Origin: Endobacterium cereale
GTDB lineage: Bacteria > Pseudomonadota > Alphaproteobacteria > Rhizobiales > Rhizobiaceae
Reading direction: 5' to 3'
Length of the DNA: 64,000 bases
NCBI RefSeq assembly: GCF_009617585.1
Contig: NZ_WIXI01000047.1
Location: 1-64,000, forward strand
In this document: positions 17,265 to 27,656 of the stretch, piece by piece
How positions within the stretch are numbered: position 1 is the first letter of the stretch
Layout: every line of letters begins with the position of its first letter
Notes under the pieces: model-generated
What the model saw: the letters and a program-made list of their open reading frames with translations, nothing else
Told to the model about the DNA's origin: nothing
Database searches by the model: none
Program-made: the position numbers and the translations under genes

Positions 17265-17813
17265 TCAAGCCCCCTCCCTCTTCATTTCTTCCGTCTTCAG
17301 CGTGCGACGCTGAAAATCCTCGATCGCGCCTGTGGCGCGGGCACGGTCATTCTCGTCGGTCTCGGCGTTGAGCGCCTTTTTGGCATCCAGGCGGTCCAGC
17401 GCCTGCGAATACATCTGTTCGGCAATGCCGATGCCGCCGGTCTTCGACATGGAATCGGCAATCTGCTCCGACATCATGCTCTTCCAGAACTCGCCGGCAG
17501 AGCCTTTGCCGTAGACGTTTTCGCTGTCACTCGGCATCATGGTGTTGACGAAGTTCTGCAGCACCGAGGCTTCGAACTTGCGATATTCCTCCGGCATGTC
17601 GGCCGTCTTGGCAGACTTGTCGATGCGGCCGATACCGGCCTTGAATGCGCTGGTGTCCATGGCAGCACCAAAGCCAGCACCGGCTTCGGCAAGGCTGTTG
17701 GCGGCAAAGGCCGCTTTGTTGGCCTTCAGCTTGGCCTGTGCTGCCTGCACATCCACCGGGTCGGCGGCGCGAAGCACATCAAGCACGAGGTCGCTTGGAG
17801 GAGATATAGCCAC
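17265..17813 (-). CDS. flgJ: Rod-binding protein FlgJ (no muramidase domain)
   Basis: This 182-residue protein carries the rod-binding domain of FlgJ at about residues 75-135 (FEASVLQNFVNTMMPSDSEN followed by the GEFWKSMMSEQIADSM-like segment and GGIGIAEQMY). It probably caps or helps build the periplasmic rod. Enterobacterial FlgJ also has a C-terminal peptidoglycan hydrolase; here that domain is absent and a separate transglycosylase gene lies at 27937-28623. The next gene starts 1 bp after its partner's end, indicating an operon. Confidence 0.8.
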   Translation of the reverse strand: MAISPPSDLVLDVLRAADPVDVQAAQAKLKANKAAFAANSLAEAGAGFGAAMDTSAFKAGIGRIDKSAKTADMPEEYRKFEASVLQNFVNTMMPSDSENVYGKGSAGEFWKSMMSEQIADSMSKTGGIGIAEQMYSQALDRLDAKKALNAETDENDRARATGAIEDFQRRTLKTEEMKREGA

Positions 17814-17945
17814 GTCAGCTCCTGAATTGAGAAAACTTGGAGCGGACTATGCCGGGTGAAGCTTGCTGCAGGCTGGCGCGAAAATCGAAAACTGAACTTC
17901 AGACGGAAAATTCCGCAAAAACTGATATTTAACAACTATCTTTAC

Positions 17946-18356
17946 TTAGTAGGACTTGGGCCCGCCGGTTGCCAGCGTGATCTCGAGAAGCTCATAAATG
18001 GCATTGTCGTCCTTCTCGCGCTCTTCCGCTTCGCGCGCGTCCTTCATCTGGTCTTCCAGACGGTCACCCTTGGTACGCTCCTTGATGACGCGCACTTCCT
18101 GCGCTTTCTGGATGTCGGTCAGCTGCTTTTCGCGCACCATCAGTTTGCCGAAGCGGCCGGCATAATTATGCGAGAACTGCATATGGATCGGAGAAACCGA
18201 ACCGATGGCCTCGATGACACGTTCCTTGGACTGGTTGACCTCGACGATCTGGCGCCCGGTGGCGGCCAGTTCGTTTTCGGCCATCTTTTCCATATGGCGC
18301 TGCAGATTGACGAGACGCTTGAGTTTCTTGGATCGTGTCTGTTCGCCGCCGGCCAT
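17946..18356 (-). CDS. Coiled-coil flagellar protein, FliJ-like candidate
   Basis: This 136-residue protein is highly charged, with long predicted coiled coils (KLKRLVNLQRHMEKMAENEL and MKDAREAEEREKDDNAIYEL) and a basic N-terminus. Size and composition match FliJ, the export-stalk component that works with the ATPase FliI and FlhA. No other fliJ is visible near fliI. It lies 10 bp downstream of fliR. This is inference from shape and context. Confidence 0.5.
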   Translation of the reverse strand: MAGGEQTRSKKLKRLVNLQRHMEKMAENELAATGRQIVEVNQSKERVIEAIGSVSPIHMQFSHNYAGRFGKLMVREKQLTDIQKAQEVRVIKERTKGDRLEDQMKDAREAEEREKDDNAIYELLEITLATGGPKSY

Positions 18357-18365
18357 TTTTTACCC

Positions 18366-19127
18366 TCAGAATGACGTGAAGACCGGCACGAAACCGTCGG
18401 CAAACTGCCGGATCATCGCACCGATGGACAGATAAAGCAGGAACAGCCCGCCGAACAGCAGGAACGGCGCCGAGATGAACGACACCGGCACCTGCGGCGC
18501 CAGCTTGTTGATGAGGCCGATCGCGATGTTGAAGATCATGCCGAACAGCAGGAACGGGCCTGCCAGCCGCAGCATGATCACCGTCGAGGCTCTGAGCGTG
18601 TCGGTCAGCGTGATCAGCATCTTCTGCGGCTCTATGATCGCACCGACCGGCGTCACGCCATAGGAATCGACCAGGGCGCGAAACATGATGTGGTGGAAAT
18701 CCAGCAGAAACAGCACCATCAGGCCGCCGAAGCTGATCAGGTTGATCAGCTGGTTTTCAGGCATGTCTTCGAGGACATCGCTGCCGCCCGGTGCGTTGAA
18801 ACCGATAGACGTGCTGATGATCGTGCCGGCGAACTGCAATCCGATCACATAAATACGGGCGATCAATCCGTAGATGATACCGACAAAGGCTTCCGAGACG
18901 ATGAGGCCGACATAAGCCGGGCCGGGATTGGAGACGCGCGGATAAATCGTATCCCAAAGCACAGGCATGATTGCCATCGATACCGCGACGGCCACGAGAA
19001 GGCGAATCTGGGCGGGCAATCGCGCACTCGAAAATCCCGGCATGACCATCATGCAGGCGCCCATGCGGCAGAAACACAGGAACAGCGTCAGTATGATGCC
19101 TTGCGCGTCTATCGGGCCGCTGAACAT
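18366..19127 (-). CDS. fliR: Flagellar export apparatus protein FliR
   Basis: This 253-residue inner-membrane protein of the type III flagellar export gate has about six hydrophobic segments. It contains typical FliR sequence such as CRMGACMMVMPGFSSARLPA near the N-terminus and GTIISTSIGFNAPGG in the middle. With FliP and FliQ it forms the export pore. It is downstream of flhA, separated by 55 bp. Confidence 0.95.
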   Translation of the reverse strand: MFSGPIDAQGIILTLFLCFCRMGACMMVMPGFSSARLPAQIRLLVAVAVSMAIMPVLWDTIYPRVSNPGPAYVGLIVSEAFVGIIYGLIARIYVIGLQFAGTIISTSIGFNAPGGSDVLEDMPENQLINLISFGGLMVLFLLDFHHIMFRALVDSYGVTPVGAIIEPQKMLITLTDTLRASTVIMLRLAGPFLLFGMIFNIAIGLINKLAPQVPVSFISAPFLLFGGLFLLYLSIGAMIRQFADGFVPVFTSF

Positions 19128-19182
19128 GGTGACTTCCTTGATGACGGTAACGGGCGCGGCCTTGTTTCAGCCGCGCACGCCG

Positions 19183-21270
19183 TCACGAAATGGCGCCGAG
19201 AATCTTGATCTCCAGCCCCTTGGCCAGTTCCACATGGGAAAGGACCGGAAGCGTTGCGAACAGTCGCTCGATGATCATGCGCACATAGGAGCGCGTTTCA
19301 GGGGATGTGACAAGAACGAATGGCAGACCGCGGTCCATGAATTCACGGATTGTTTGGCTCGCCTGTTCGGAAAACTCTTCCAGAGCACGCGGATCAATGT
19401 CGAACTCGACGACCTCGCCCTTGGCATCGCGCTTGAGCGCCTGATGGAAGATCATGTCCCACTTGCTGCCGAGACGAAGCACGCGCAGCACGCCATTATC
19501 GGCCAGATCACCGCAAAGCTGCTGCGACATGCGCACGCGGACATGCTCGACGATCTGCTCGGTCTTGCGGACATGCGGGGCGAGCTCGGCCACGGCTTCT
19601 AGGATGAGATGCAGGTTGCGGATCGAGACACGCTCGGCCAACAGAAGCTTGAGCACCGCCTGCAAGCCCGAATAGGACATGTGCGACGAACAAATCTCGT
19701 CGGCCAGCTTCTTGTATTCCGGGTCCATGCGATCGATGAGGATCTTCAGGTCCTTGTAGGACAGAAGCTGCGGCAGGTTGTTGCGGATCACTTCCGACAT
19801 GTGGGTCAGAACGACCGAAACGTTGTCGATCGGGTGAAAACCTTCGCGCTTCAGATCTTCGGCGAAGTTTTCAAGGATCGCCACCGCCGGCATGCCGAAG
19901 GCGGGTTCGCGGATCTCGTCGCCCGGAATGGACGGCTTGCGGCCGGAACCGGTGACGACGATGACATCGCCGACGCGCAGCGTGTTGGACGCGATCGTCG
20001 TGCCGTGGATGCGGATCTGGTAGGACTTTTCCGGGATGGAGATATCGTCGGCAACCTTGATCTCGGGAACGACGAAACCGTATTGGGTGGCGAATTTCTT
20101 GCGCATCTTGCCGACACGGAAGGCCAGTTCCTGATGTGCACCGAGTAGACGGGTGGAAACCTGCTTGCCGAGCGCCAGTTCGATTTCCGCGGTCTTCAGC
20201 GCCGACTTGACCGAGTCGCGTTCGGCTTCCTTGGTCTGGACGACCTTCTTTTCCTCGGTCTCGCGCGCCAGCTTGTTTTCCGCTTCCAGCTGGCGCGGGA
20301 TGTACCACGCACCAAAGCCCATGGCGCCACCAAGAGCCATGAACGGGAGCAACGGCAGACCCGGCACCAGCGCCAGCACCGCCATCAGACCCGCCGACAT
20401 GGCAAGCGCGCGCGGATAACCACCGAGCTGTTCAGCCACAGCCTTATCGGTCGGGCCTGACGTGCCGCCACGCGACACGAGAAGACCGGCAGCCAGCGAA
20501 ACGATCAGCGCCGGAATCTGCGAAACGATACCGTCACCGACCGACAGTTTGACGAAGACGTCGGCAGCCTCGGTGATTTCCATGCCGTGGCGGAAATAAC
20601 CGATCAGGATGCCGCCGAAGATGTTGATGGCGGTGATGATCAAACCGGCGATCGCATCGCCGCGCACGAATTTCGAAGCACCGTCCATGGCGCCGAAGAA
20701 CATGCTTTCTTCTTCGAGTTCCGAACGGCGGCGCTGTGCTTCCTTCTCGTCGATCGTACCGGCGGCAAGGTCGGCGTCGATAGACATCTGCTTGCCGGGA
20801 ATACCGTCAAGGGTGAAGCGGGCGCCGACTTCCGCGATACGGGTGGCGCCCTTGGTGATGACGATGAAGTTGACCGTGACCAGGATCATGAAAACGATCA
20901 GACCGATCAGGAAGTCGCCGGACATGACGAGCGAGGCAAAACCGGCGATCACGCCGCCGGCGGCGTCATGCCCCTGGTGACCATGCGACAGGATCACACG
21001 CGTCGTCGCGATATTGAGCGACAGGCGCACCATGGTCGAGATCAGAAGAATGGTCGGGAAGGACGAGAAGTCCAGCGGCTTCTGGATCCACAGGGCCACC
21101 ATCAGGATCAGCACCGAGAATGCGATCGAGAAAGCCAGACCAAGGTCGATCAGGAATGTCGGGATCGGCAGGAAAAGGATGCAGAGGATCGCGATGATAC
21201 CCGTCGCGAAGCCAATATCACGGCCGCTCGGGGCTACCTTCGGAATGGACAGTGCAGGTGGTTGCGCCAT
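19183..21270 (-). CDS. flhA: Flagellar export gate protein FlhA
   Basis: This 695-residue protein has eight N-terminal transmembrane helices (residues about 20-330) and a large cytoplasmic domain that docks export substrates. The FHIPEP-family signature region is seen around [20 protein letters not shown] and [18 protein letters not shown]. Length is normal. It is encoded between fliQ and fliR, so three gate genes are clustered while fliP is 16 kb away. Confidence 0.97.
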   Translation of the reverse strand: MAQPPALSIPKVAPSGRDIGFATGIIAILCILFLPIPTFLIDLGLAFSIAFSVLILMVALWIQKPLDFSSFPTILLISTMVRLSLNIATTRVILSHGHQGHDAAGGVIAGFASLVMSGDFLIGLIVFMILVTVNFIVITKGATRIAEVGARFTLDGIPGKQMSIDADLAAGTIDEKEAQRRRSELEEESMFFGAMDGASKFVRGDAIAGLIITAINIFGGILIGYFRHGMEITEAADVFVKLSVGDGIVSQIPALIVSLAAGLLVSRGGTSGPTDKAVAEQLGGYPRALAMSAGLMAVLALVPGLPLLPFMALGGAMGFGAWYIPRQLEAENKLARETEEKKVVQTKEAERDSVKSALKTAEIELALGKQVSTRLLGAHQELAFRVGKMRKKFATQYGFVVPEIKVADDISIPEKSYQIRIHGTTIASNTLRVGDVIVVTGSGRKPSIPGDEIREPAFGMPAVAILENFAEDLKREGFHPIDNVSVVLTHMSEVIRNNLPQLLSYKDLKILIDRMDPEYKKLADEICSSHMSYSGLQAVLKLLLAERVSIRNLHLILEAVAELAPHVRKTEQIVEHVRVRMSQQLCGDLADNGVLRVLRLGSKWDMIFHQALKRDAKGEVVEFDIDPRALEEFSEQASQTIREFMDRGLPFVLVTSPETRSYVRMIIERLFATLPVLSHVELAKGLEIKILGAIS

Positions 21271-21382
21271 GGGTCTTCCGTCTCTTCATGAGAAGGCGAC
21301 GGGATACACAACCCCGCCAGTTCACCATGCGTAATAGAGACTGAAGCTTGCGCGAGGGTGGCCCGGCCCGCCGGAAGCTCGG

Positions 21383-21649
21383 TCAGAAACCGGATTGCAC
21401 GCGGGAGAAGACGAGCTCGGCAAAAAGATAAACCTGACCACCGATGAAGGGCGCCGAAATGGCGATGGTCACGAGGATGGCGACGATCTTTGGAACGAAC
21501 GTCAGCGTCATTTCCTGGATCTGGGTCAATGCCTGCAGGAAGGCGATGCCGACGCCGACGATCATGGCTGCCAGAACGGCAGGGCCGGAAGCAATCAGGA
21601 CGGTCCTGATTGCCGCCTGCATGATCTCAAGGGCGTCGGCTTCATTCAT
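21383..21649 (-). CDS. fliQ: Flagellar export apparatus protein FliQ
   Basis: This 88-residue inner-membrane protein has two helices (about 15-38 and 50-75). The stretch AFLQALTQIQEMTLTFVPKI is diagnostic of FliQ. It is part of the FliPQR export pore. It is followed by a 112-bp gap before flhA in which I see no gene. Confidence 0.96.
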   Translation of the reverse strand: MNEADALEIMQAAIRTVLIASGPAVLAAMIVGVGIAFLQALTQIQEMTLTFVPKIVAILVTIAISAPFIGGQVYLFAELVFSRVQSGF

Positions 21650-21690
21650 TGGAGCTCTCCGGGGCCGCGAATCATCTGCGGCCTTATACG

Positions 21691-22248
21691 TCAGCTCGTT
21701 GTACTGCTCTCGTTCTTGTCCGTCGAGGCATCTTCATTCACCGGCAGGCCGGTTTCCGGATCCTTCACGACGGGGGTCGTGACTTCATCGGTTGTAGCCT
21801 TGATTTCCCTGTCGGAAATGACGACGCCTGCCTGCAGCAGAACCTTGTCACCCGCCTCCGTCACGGCAATCACGCCATCGGCGTAAACCTGGGCTTCCTT
21901 GACCTTGCCCATGGTCTTGTCGTCAGCACTCATGATGTACTTGCCGACGAGATCACCGGCCTTGGTCAGGGCCTCGGCCTGCAGCATGCTCTTCAGATGC
22001 TTGTTGGTCTGGATCGTCTGCTCGACCTGCGAGAACGATGCAAGCTGCGAAACCTGTTCCGACGCATCCATCGGATCCGTCGGGTCCTGGTTTTTCATCT
22101 GCGCGATCAGCAGCTGAAGAAAGCTGTCATAGTTCAGCGAGGCCTTGTTGGCATCACTGTTGGAGGCGCCGGCATTGGCCCAGGGGTTGGATGCCGTCGC
22201 CGTATCGACCTTGGGTGTGGTAACCGACGCGGTTGGATCTACCGCCAT
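21691..22248 (-). CDS. flgD: Hook-cap scaffolding protein FlgD
   Basis: This 185-residue protein has the conserved FlgD core ([20 protein letters not shown] and [19 protein letters not shown]) in its N-terminal half. It caps the growing hook and is needed for FlgE assembly. The C-terminal half is short compared with enterobacterial FlgD, as is usual in rhizobia. Its start overlaps the flbT stop by 10 bp. Confidence 0.94.
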   Translation of the reverse strand: MAVDPTASVTTPKVDTATASNPWANAGASNSDANKASLNYDSFLQLLIAQMKNQDPTDPMDASEQVSQLASFSQVEQTIQTNKHLKSMLQAEALTKAGDLVGKYIMSADDKTMGKVKEAQVYADGVIAVTEAGDKVLLQAGVVISDREIKATTDEVTTPVVKDPETGLPVNEDASTDKNESSTTS

Positions 22249-22688
22249 GGCGCGATTTCCTTGCGAATGGTCTCGACCATAGCCGGCGCGATCTCGTTGT
22301 TGTTGAGAATGCGGTCTTCGGTCGCGTAGAGGCTGCGGATGGCTTTCAGGGCATCAAAGGCGCGGCCGGAAGCGACCATGGCATCGATACGCTTCAGTTC
22401 CGCCAGGACATCGGCATCCTGGAAGCAGGTGAGCAGCATGGCGACCGACTTCTTGAACATCGCCATCGACTGATCCTTGCCCTCAGGGTTGATCAGGATC
22501 ATCTGGGCGATGAAGTAAAGCTGACGCAGCGGCGTGGTAGCGTCCTGAGGCTGCAGAACGTGGTTTTCGAGAAGGAACGTGACGTCGTTCAGGAATTCCA
22601 GAGCAACCTTACGATCGACGCGCAGAACCGCACCATTGATGAAGATTCGTTCGCCGGACTTGAGCGAGATACGCAGAGTGCTTTTCAT
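22239..22688 (-). CDS. flbT: Flagellin synthesis regulator FlbT
   Basis: This 149-residue cytoplasmic protein begins [20 protein letters not shown], typical of FlbT. In Caulobacter FlbT binds the 5' untranslated region of flagellin mRNA and lowers its stability when the hook is unfinished. It overlaps flaF by 4 bp (ATGA). The three flagellin leaders in this window share a hairpin that is a plausible target. Confidence 0.93.
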   Translation of the reverse strand: MKSTLRISLKSGERIFINGAVLRVDRKVALEFLNDVTFLLENHVLQPQDATTPLRQLYFIAQMILINPEGKDQSMAMFKKSVAMLLTCFQDADVLAELKRIDAMVASGRAFDALKAIRSLYATEDRILNNNEIAPAMVETIRKEIAPWR

Positions 22689-23032
22689 TTAATGCCATCC
22701 CTGATGATGGTGGTTACGTCGATAATGCCTTGGAAATTGTCGGACTGGCGCCGCCTGATCTTTTCGCATTCCTTCAAGATCCAGATTGCGATGGAAATCA
22801 GATTGGCACGCAGCTCGGTATTCAGCTCGTTCTCCGGCTGGCGAAGGTCCTCGATGAACCTGATCCAGACCCGCCGTGTGTAGAACAGCGCCTCGATCGT
22901 AGATCGAGAATACTCGTTGTCTGCACGAGCTGCCTGAAGGAGTTCGATCGAGCGATCGAGCGTCTGCCGTTCCCGCGCTTTGGCGTCGGCGACGTCATCC
23001 TTCATGATCTCGGCATATGAAAACTGGAACAT
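22685..23032 (-). CDS. flaF: Flagellin synthesis/assembly regulator FlaF
   Basis: This 115-residue helical protein ([20 protein letters not shown] centre, here [17 protein letters not shown]) matches FlaF. In alphaproteobacteria FlaF acts with FlbT in post-transcriptional control of flagellin and binds flagellin. It lies between flgL and flbT, consistent with the conserved order flgL-flaF-flbT-flgD. Confidence 0.93.
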   Translation of the reverse strand: MFQFSYAEIMKDDVADAKARERQTLDRSIELLQAARADNEYSRSTIEALFYTRRVWIRFIEDLRQPENELNTELRANLISIAIWILKECEKIRRRQSDNFQGIIDVTTIIRDGIK

Positions 23033-23069
23033 TCATGTACCCTTTATTTTCAATTACTTACCTTTTGCA

Positions 23070-24113
23070 TCAAAGGTAATTAACCAGGCTTAGCTGCTGT
23101 ATTCTGGAGGTGAGTGTGTAGGACGCCTCAAGAAGGGACTGCAGCGCGCTGACGCGGGTTGATGCCTCGTAGACATCGACTCCCTGCAGCTCATTGATAT
23201 GCGTCTCGATGATCGACTTCTGGTCAGCGAGCGAACCCGTTGCCTTGCTGACACGTTCCGTCGAAAGGCCGATGGTGGAGCGCTGGTCGTTGAGGCCGGA
23301 AATCGCTTTGCCGATTGCCGCCGTCGCGCTTTCCGTAACCGACACACGCGTCGCTTCCGGAATTTCGTTGGTCAGGAATTTGCTCGATACCACCGAGGCG
23401 AAGACGAAGCTGCGGAAACCCTGGCTGTTGGCATTGGTCGACGTGTCGACAACTTCGGTCGCGCTGATGCGCGTCGTGATGTTGGTGTCGCTCGACTGTG
23501 ATGCGTAGGTCGACCAGAAAACGTCGTCATTGAACGTCGCTTCGAGACCGGTCAGGAAGTCGCTCATCTGTCCGGCACTCATCTGCGAGGCAGACGTCAG
23601 TCCCTGGGAGAGGAGATAGGTATCGAGTTCGGCATCCACGGCTGCCGCCATAGGCGACCCTTCTTCCGTGTAGGACAACATCGGCTTGACGTCGCTATTG
23701 GTGCCGGAAAAAAGATATTCGCCGCTCACCGACGTATTGGCGACATCCGTGAAGGAATTGAGCGCCGAGGTGATCGTCGAGCGCGCCACGTCGAGCGTGC
23801 TGGAACTGCTGCTCAGGCCAACCAGCGAATCCATAACGCCCTGGCTGATATCGGCGAGCTGAGAGAGCGCTTCCTCGGAAGAGGTCAGGCGCTGGGTCGC
23901 GATCGAATTGGTGGTCATCTGCGATTCGAGGCGCAGCATGTCGCGGGAAAGATCGAGGCTGCGCGAGGTCTGCGCGCCGAGTTCCACGCCGAGGTCGGCA
24001 TAAACGCCGGTCGTCACCTCTTCATTGGCCTTGGCCAGATCGTTCTGCGCTCTTGCCATGGTTTGCAGGAGCGTCGTCTGTATGGAATGCGTGGAGCTAA
24101 AGGAGGTCTTCAT
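23070..24113 (-). CDS. flgL: Hook-filament junction protein FlgL
   Basis: This 347-residue protein has flagellin-like terminal helices: the start reads MKTSFSSTHSIQTTLLQTMA and the end has ALQSLLEASYTLTSRIQQLS. It forms the second junction layer between hook and filament. ATG 24113 lies 2 bp after the flgK stop, with AGGAGG upstream; a TTG at 24119 is also in frame. It is presumably secreted with the help of a FlgN-like chaperone. Confidence 0.94.
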   Translation of the reverse strand: MKTSFSSTHSIQTTLLQTMARAQNDLAKANEEVTTGVYADLGVELGAQTSRSLDLSRDMLRLESQMTTNSIATQRLTSSEEALSQLADISQGVMDSLVGLSSSSSTLDVARSTITSALNSFTDVANTSVSGEYLFSGTNSDVKPMLSYTEEGSPMAAAVDAELDTYLLSQGLTSASQMSAGQMSDFLTGLEATFNDDVFWSTYASQSSDTNITTRISATEVVDTSTNANSQGFRSFVFASVVSSKFLTNEIPEATRVSVTESATAAIGKAISGLNDQRSTIGLSTERVSKATGSLADQKSIIETHINELQGVDVYEASTRVSALQSLLEASYTLTSRIQQLSLVNYL

Positions 24114-24115
24114 GA

Positions 24116-25567
24116 TCAACCCGCTGCGTTCATAAGCGCACTGATCATTTCATCGATCGTGCTGACAAGCTTCGTTGCTGCCTTGTAGGATTGCTCGATG
24201 TCGAGAAGCAGCGAGAGCTCTTCATCGAGGCTGACGCCCGTCTCGCTGGACAGGGCTTCAGCGGCGCGAGACTGCATTGCAGACTTGGTTTCGGTGGCCG
24301 CGGTCGAGGAGCTGCGCAGGGCTTCGAGCCAACCGGTCGAGTCCGATGCATAAGACATCAGGTCGATATCGGTGCCGCCGACGCCCGTGATCTCATCGAA
24401 GGTCTGCTTGGCCTGCATCATCTCCGAATAATGGTCGATCAGGGTCGAATAACCGCTGGCCGCCGTCGGGTTCCATTCATAAGCCGTGCCATTAATACCG
24501 CCGTCGCGCAGCAGAGTCGGCTTCTGCTTGACATCAGCGTTAACGGATATCGATGCAGCAAGCCCCACCTGTGCCACACCGGTATCGTTGACCGTGCTGT
24601 CGACGCCATTGGTGAAAAGGCCGGCCATGGCGGGCTGATCATCGTTCGGGCCGGTTTCGGCGAAGGAAACGATCAGGCCACGGGCGATTTCATCGAGCTG
24701 GCTCTGGAATGTCGGAGCTACCTCATCGCGAATCTGCAACAGGGCCTGCAGCGAACCGCTTGCATTTGTATCGCCACCAACACCCGCCTTGACCTCGACA
24801 CCATCGATGCTGACGGCGTAGCCTTCGGTCGCAGCCGTATAGGTCTTGGTCGGCGTGAAGGAGACATTGCGCGGGATGGTTTCGAACAGGGTCGTGCCAT
24901 CGGTTGTGTAGAGCGCCATGTCGTTGCCGGCACGAATGGTCGAGGAGACGCCGACGATTTCGGAAATCTGCTTGAGCAGCGTATCGCGCGTATCGAGTGC
25001 GTTATTGTCCTGCTTGCCGATGGCCTCGGCCTGTATGATGGCAGTGTTTGCCGTCTCAAACTGCGCGAGCAGGTTGTTGAGGTCGTCGACCTGCGTCTTG
25101 ATCTGTGCATCCGTGCGGCCGCGGATGGCCTGAAGTTCGTTGGATGTCGTCTTCAGCGTGTTGACGACATCCTGGGCCGAGGACAGGGCCGTTGCCGCAA
25201 GCGTTGCTTCACTCGGCTTTGCTGCATAAGCACCGAGATTGTTGAGCAGCGTGGTCATCGCCTTGCTCATCGACAGTTCGTAATCATTGCCGCCGAGCAG
25301 GCTGCGGATCTCTTCGAGACCCGTCGCCAGCGTCGACTGACCGCTCGCCAGCGACGTGCTGGCGATTGTCTGCCGCAGGAGCGGCTGGTTCTGCTCGCGC
25401 GTTGTCGTTGCGACCAGCGCACCATTGCCATTGCTTACCAGGACCGCAGTACGCTTCGCATAGTTGGCGTTCTGGGTATTGGCGATGTTCGTCGACGTCA
25501 CCGACGTTTGCGTGCCGGTGTTGTTGAAGATCTGCTGTGCAGTGGAAATCGCTGAACTAATCGACAT
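24116..25567 (-). CDS. flgK: Hook-filament junction protein FlgK
   Basis: This 483-residue axial protein has the N-terminal rod/hook signature (QTSVTSTNIANTQNANYAKR) and a C-terminal GVSLDEELSLLLDIEQSYKA typical of FlgK. It is the first junction protein on the hook. It lies 32 bp downstream of flgE and is followed immediately by flgL. Confidence 0.95.
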   Translation of the reverse strand: MSISSAISTAQQIFNNTGTQTSVTSTNIANTQNANYAKRTAVLVSNGNGALVATTTREQNQPLLRQTIASTSLASGQSTLATGLEEIRSLLGGNDYELSMSKAMTTLLNNLGAYAAKPSEATLAATALSSAQDVVNTLKTTSNELQAIRGRTDAQIKTQVDDLNNLLAQFETANTAIIQAEAIGKQDNNALDTRDTLLKQISEIVGVSSTIRAGNDMALYTTDGTTLFETIPRNVSFTPTKTYTAATEGYAVSIDGVEVKAGVGGDTNASGSLQALLQIRDEVAPTFQSQLDEIARGLIVSFAETGPNDDQPAMAGLFTNGVDSTVNDTGVAQVGLAASISVNADVKQKPTLLRDGGINGTAYEWNPTAASGYSTLIDHYSEMMQAKQTFDEITGVGGTDIDLMSYASDSTGWLEALRSSSTAATETKSAMQSRAAEALSSETGVSLDEELSLLLDIEQSYKAATKLVSTIDEMISALMNAAG

Positions 25568-25599
25568 CTATCTAACCTCTGCGGGGATCATCCCCGCGA

Positions 25600-26811
25600 T
25601 TATCTCTTCAGGTTGACCAGGGTTTCGAGAAGTTCGGAACCGGTCTGGAAGACCTTGGAGTTTGCGGTGTAATTACGCTGCGATTCGATCATGCTGGTGA
25701 GCTCACCGGCGATATCGACATTGGAATCTTCCAGTGCCTTGGACAGGATCGAACCGTAACCGCTGTTGCCGGCGTAGCCCATGACGATGACGCCCGAGTC
25801 ATTGCTCTGCGAATAGACGTTGCCTTCGCGCGGGGTCAGGTTGTTAGGGCTCTGCACGTTTGCCATCGCAATACGATAGGCCGGCATCGACTGGCCGTTC
25901 TTATAGAGAATGGACACGATACCGTCTTTGCTGATCTCGACCGTATCGACCGCGCTTGCCGCCCGACCGTCGATGTTGCCTTCGACCGAATAGGGTGAAC
26001 CGAGCTGGGACATGTCGCTCAGATCGATGTCGAGGGGGCTCAGTTCGGCGCCAGCGATGGTCAGCCCGGCAGTCGAAATGGTGCCGCCTGCCGGTACGAC
26101 CAGCTTGCCGGCCGCATCGAATTCCAGCGCGTAAGAACCGAGCGGGTGAACCGTGCCAGCATCATCCTTGTAGCTGACGGCGAGCGACCATTCGTTGTCG
26201 GCGGTCTTGGAAAAGGCTAGGTCGAGCAGGCGCGAATTGCCTTGGCTGTCATAGGCGACCAGCGACGAAGACTTGGTGTAGGTACCGGCCGTTTCGCCCG
26301 ACGGCAGGTTGCCCGTGACAACGCCGGCCTTGGACGGCGTCGAGTTCATGCCACCGGCCTGGACGTTGACCTCTTCGAGACCGTCGAAACCGTTGATGAC
26401 GATGGTCGGATCGGTCGTGGAGGAATAGGGATAACCCATCAGCGTGAAGCCGGCCGCGTTCGTCAGCGAACCGTCGGGCTGAACTTCGAAATTGCCGGCG
26501 CGGGTCAGGTAGTTCGAACCGTCGGCGCCGCCGACGATGAAGAAACCTTCGCCATTGATGGCAAGATCGGTCGCCGACGTCGTGTAGGTGAACGCGCCCT
26601 GGTCGCTGATCGAATAGCGAACCGTGGTGTTGACGCCGCCCGAATTGTACGAGCCGTTACCCGACGGCAGGATCATCGACGAGAATTGCGTCGAGGCCTT
26701 CTTGTAACCGACGGTGCTCGAGTTGGCGATGTTGTCGGCAACCGTGCTGAGCCGGTTCGCCTGCGCATTCATCCCGGACACACCCGTCCGCATTGTTCCG
26801 TAAAGGCTCAT
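25600..26811 (-). CDS. flgE: Flagellar hook protein FlgE
   Basis: This 403-residue protein has the axial-family N-terminus (MSLYGTMRTGVSGMNAQANR, then LSTVADNIANSSTVGYKKA) and a C-terminus with MIESQRNYTANSKVFQTGSE. It polymerises into the hook. It is the first gene of the long minus-strand operon running to 16332. The 173-bp gap before rem holds the rem terminator and presumably the flgE promoter. Confidence 0.96.
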   Translation of the reverse strand: MSLYGTMRTGVSGMNAQANRLSTVADNIANSSTVGYKKASTQFSSMILPSGNGSYNSGGVNTTVRYSISDQGAFTYTTSATDLAINGEGFFIVGGADGSNYLTRAGNFEVQPDGSLTNAAGFTLMGYPYSSTTDPTIVINGFDGLEEVNVQAGGMNSTPSKAGVVTGNLPSGETAGTYTKSSSLVAYDSQGNSRLLDLAFSKTADNEWSLAVSYKDDAGTVHPLGSYALEFDAAGKLVVPAGGTISTAGLTIAGAELSPLDIDLSDMSQLGSPYSVEGNIDGRAASAVDTVEISKDGIVSILYKNGQSMPAYRIAMANVQSPNNLTPREGNVYSQSNDSGVIVMGYAGNSGYGSILSKALEDSNVDIAGELTSMIESQRNYTANSKVFQTGSELLETLVNLKR

Positions 26812-26926
26812 CTCAAATCCTCGTTTTGCCTATGCTGATGACCCTAGATGACGGGCCTTGCGTGAAGCTGTCTGTTTTGCCCTTTGACGACGGTTTCGAT
26901 CGCCATCCGCTTACATTTCAAAAACG

Positions 26927-26966
26927 AAAAAGGCCGGCATCCATTTTCGGATACCGGCCCTTTTTT
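26927..26966 (-). terminator. Rho-independent terminator after rem
   Basis: An 11-bp stem with one mismatch (26932-26942 pairing with 26949-26959), rich in GGCCGG, is flanked by T-runs in both directions. It follows the rem stop on the minus strand and separates rem from flgE. Confidence 0.8.
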
Positions 26967-26984
26967 CAAAATAATTACAGACTG

Positions 26985-27656
26985 TTAGTTCCAGTCGATG
27001 CAGTAGCCCAGGAAGCGCTTGGAATCGACTGGATCGAAGCCAAGCTTCTTGCGCAGCTTCTTGCGCAGCTTGCTGATGTGGCTTTCCACGACGTTCTCTT
27101 CGACCTCTTCGTCGAAGATGCCGTAGATGGCGTTGAAGATCTGGGTCTTCGAAACGCGACGGCCACGGTTGGAAATTAGGTATTCCAGGATGCGACGCTC
27201 GCGACGCGGCAAGGCAAAAATTTCGCCGTTGATTTCCGGGTCACGACCATCGGAGAAGACGCGGATCGCGCCGACATCCGTATGGGTGGACAATGCCTTC
27301 AGACGACGACGGATCGCCGCTGCGCGAGCCAAAATCTCGCGGGGATGGACAGGTTTGCGCACCACATCGTCGACGCCGCTGTCGAACAATGCCAGTGTTG
27401 CTTCCAGCGAATGCTGGTCGCTGACCGCGATCACCGGAGCCTGCGAACGGTCGCGGATTGCCCGCGGCAGTTCGAGCGACCGCTCGCTCTGTCCAATCAA
27501 AAATGCTTCCACCGCCGCAATGTCGGTATCCGCCGCCGTGTTGACCCACTCACCGAACTCGCTGGGATCAAACCCGGTAGAGGGCACACCCTCACGACCA
27601 AACAGGGATGTGTATCCCTCTTTCACCAATTCACGTTCATCAACCACTACGATCAT
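26985..27656 (-). CDS. rem: Atypical OmpR-type flagellar regulator Rem (FtcR)
   Basis: This 223-residue protein has a receiver-like N-terminal domain (1-118) and an OmpR/PhoB winged-helix domain (about 125-223, [20 protein letters not shown]). It matches Rem of Sinorhizobium and FtcR of Brucella, which activate late flagellar genes below VisNR. The acidic pocket is degenerate: the motif around residue 50 reads AAVEAFLIG, with Glu where an Asp phosphate acceptor would be. Phosphorylation is therefore unlikely. It is a single-gene unit bounded by a terminator. Confidence 0.93.
   Translation of the reverse strand: MIVVVDERELVKEGYTSLFGREGVPSTGFDPSEFGEWVNTAADTDIAAVEAFLIGQSERSLELPRAIRDRSQAPVIAVSDQHSLEATLALFDSGVDDVVRKPVHPREILARAAAIRRRLKALSTHTDVGAIRVFSDGRDPEINGEIFALPRRERRILEYLISNRGRRVSKTQIFNAIYGIFDEEVEENVVESHISKLRKKLRKKLGFDPVDSKRFLGYCIDWN

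Noticed and set aside
24191..25555. 454-codon open frame opposite flgK
   Set aside because: Antisense shadow; flgK on the other strand has the conserved axial motifs.
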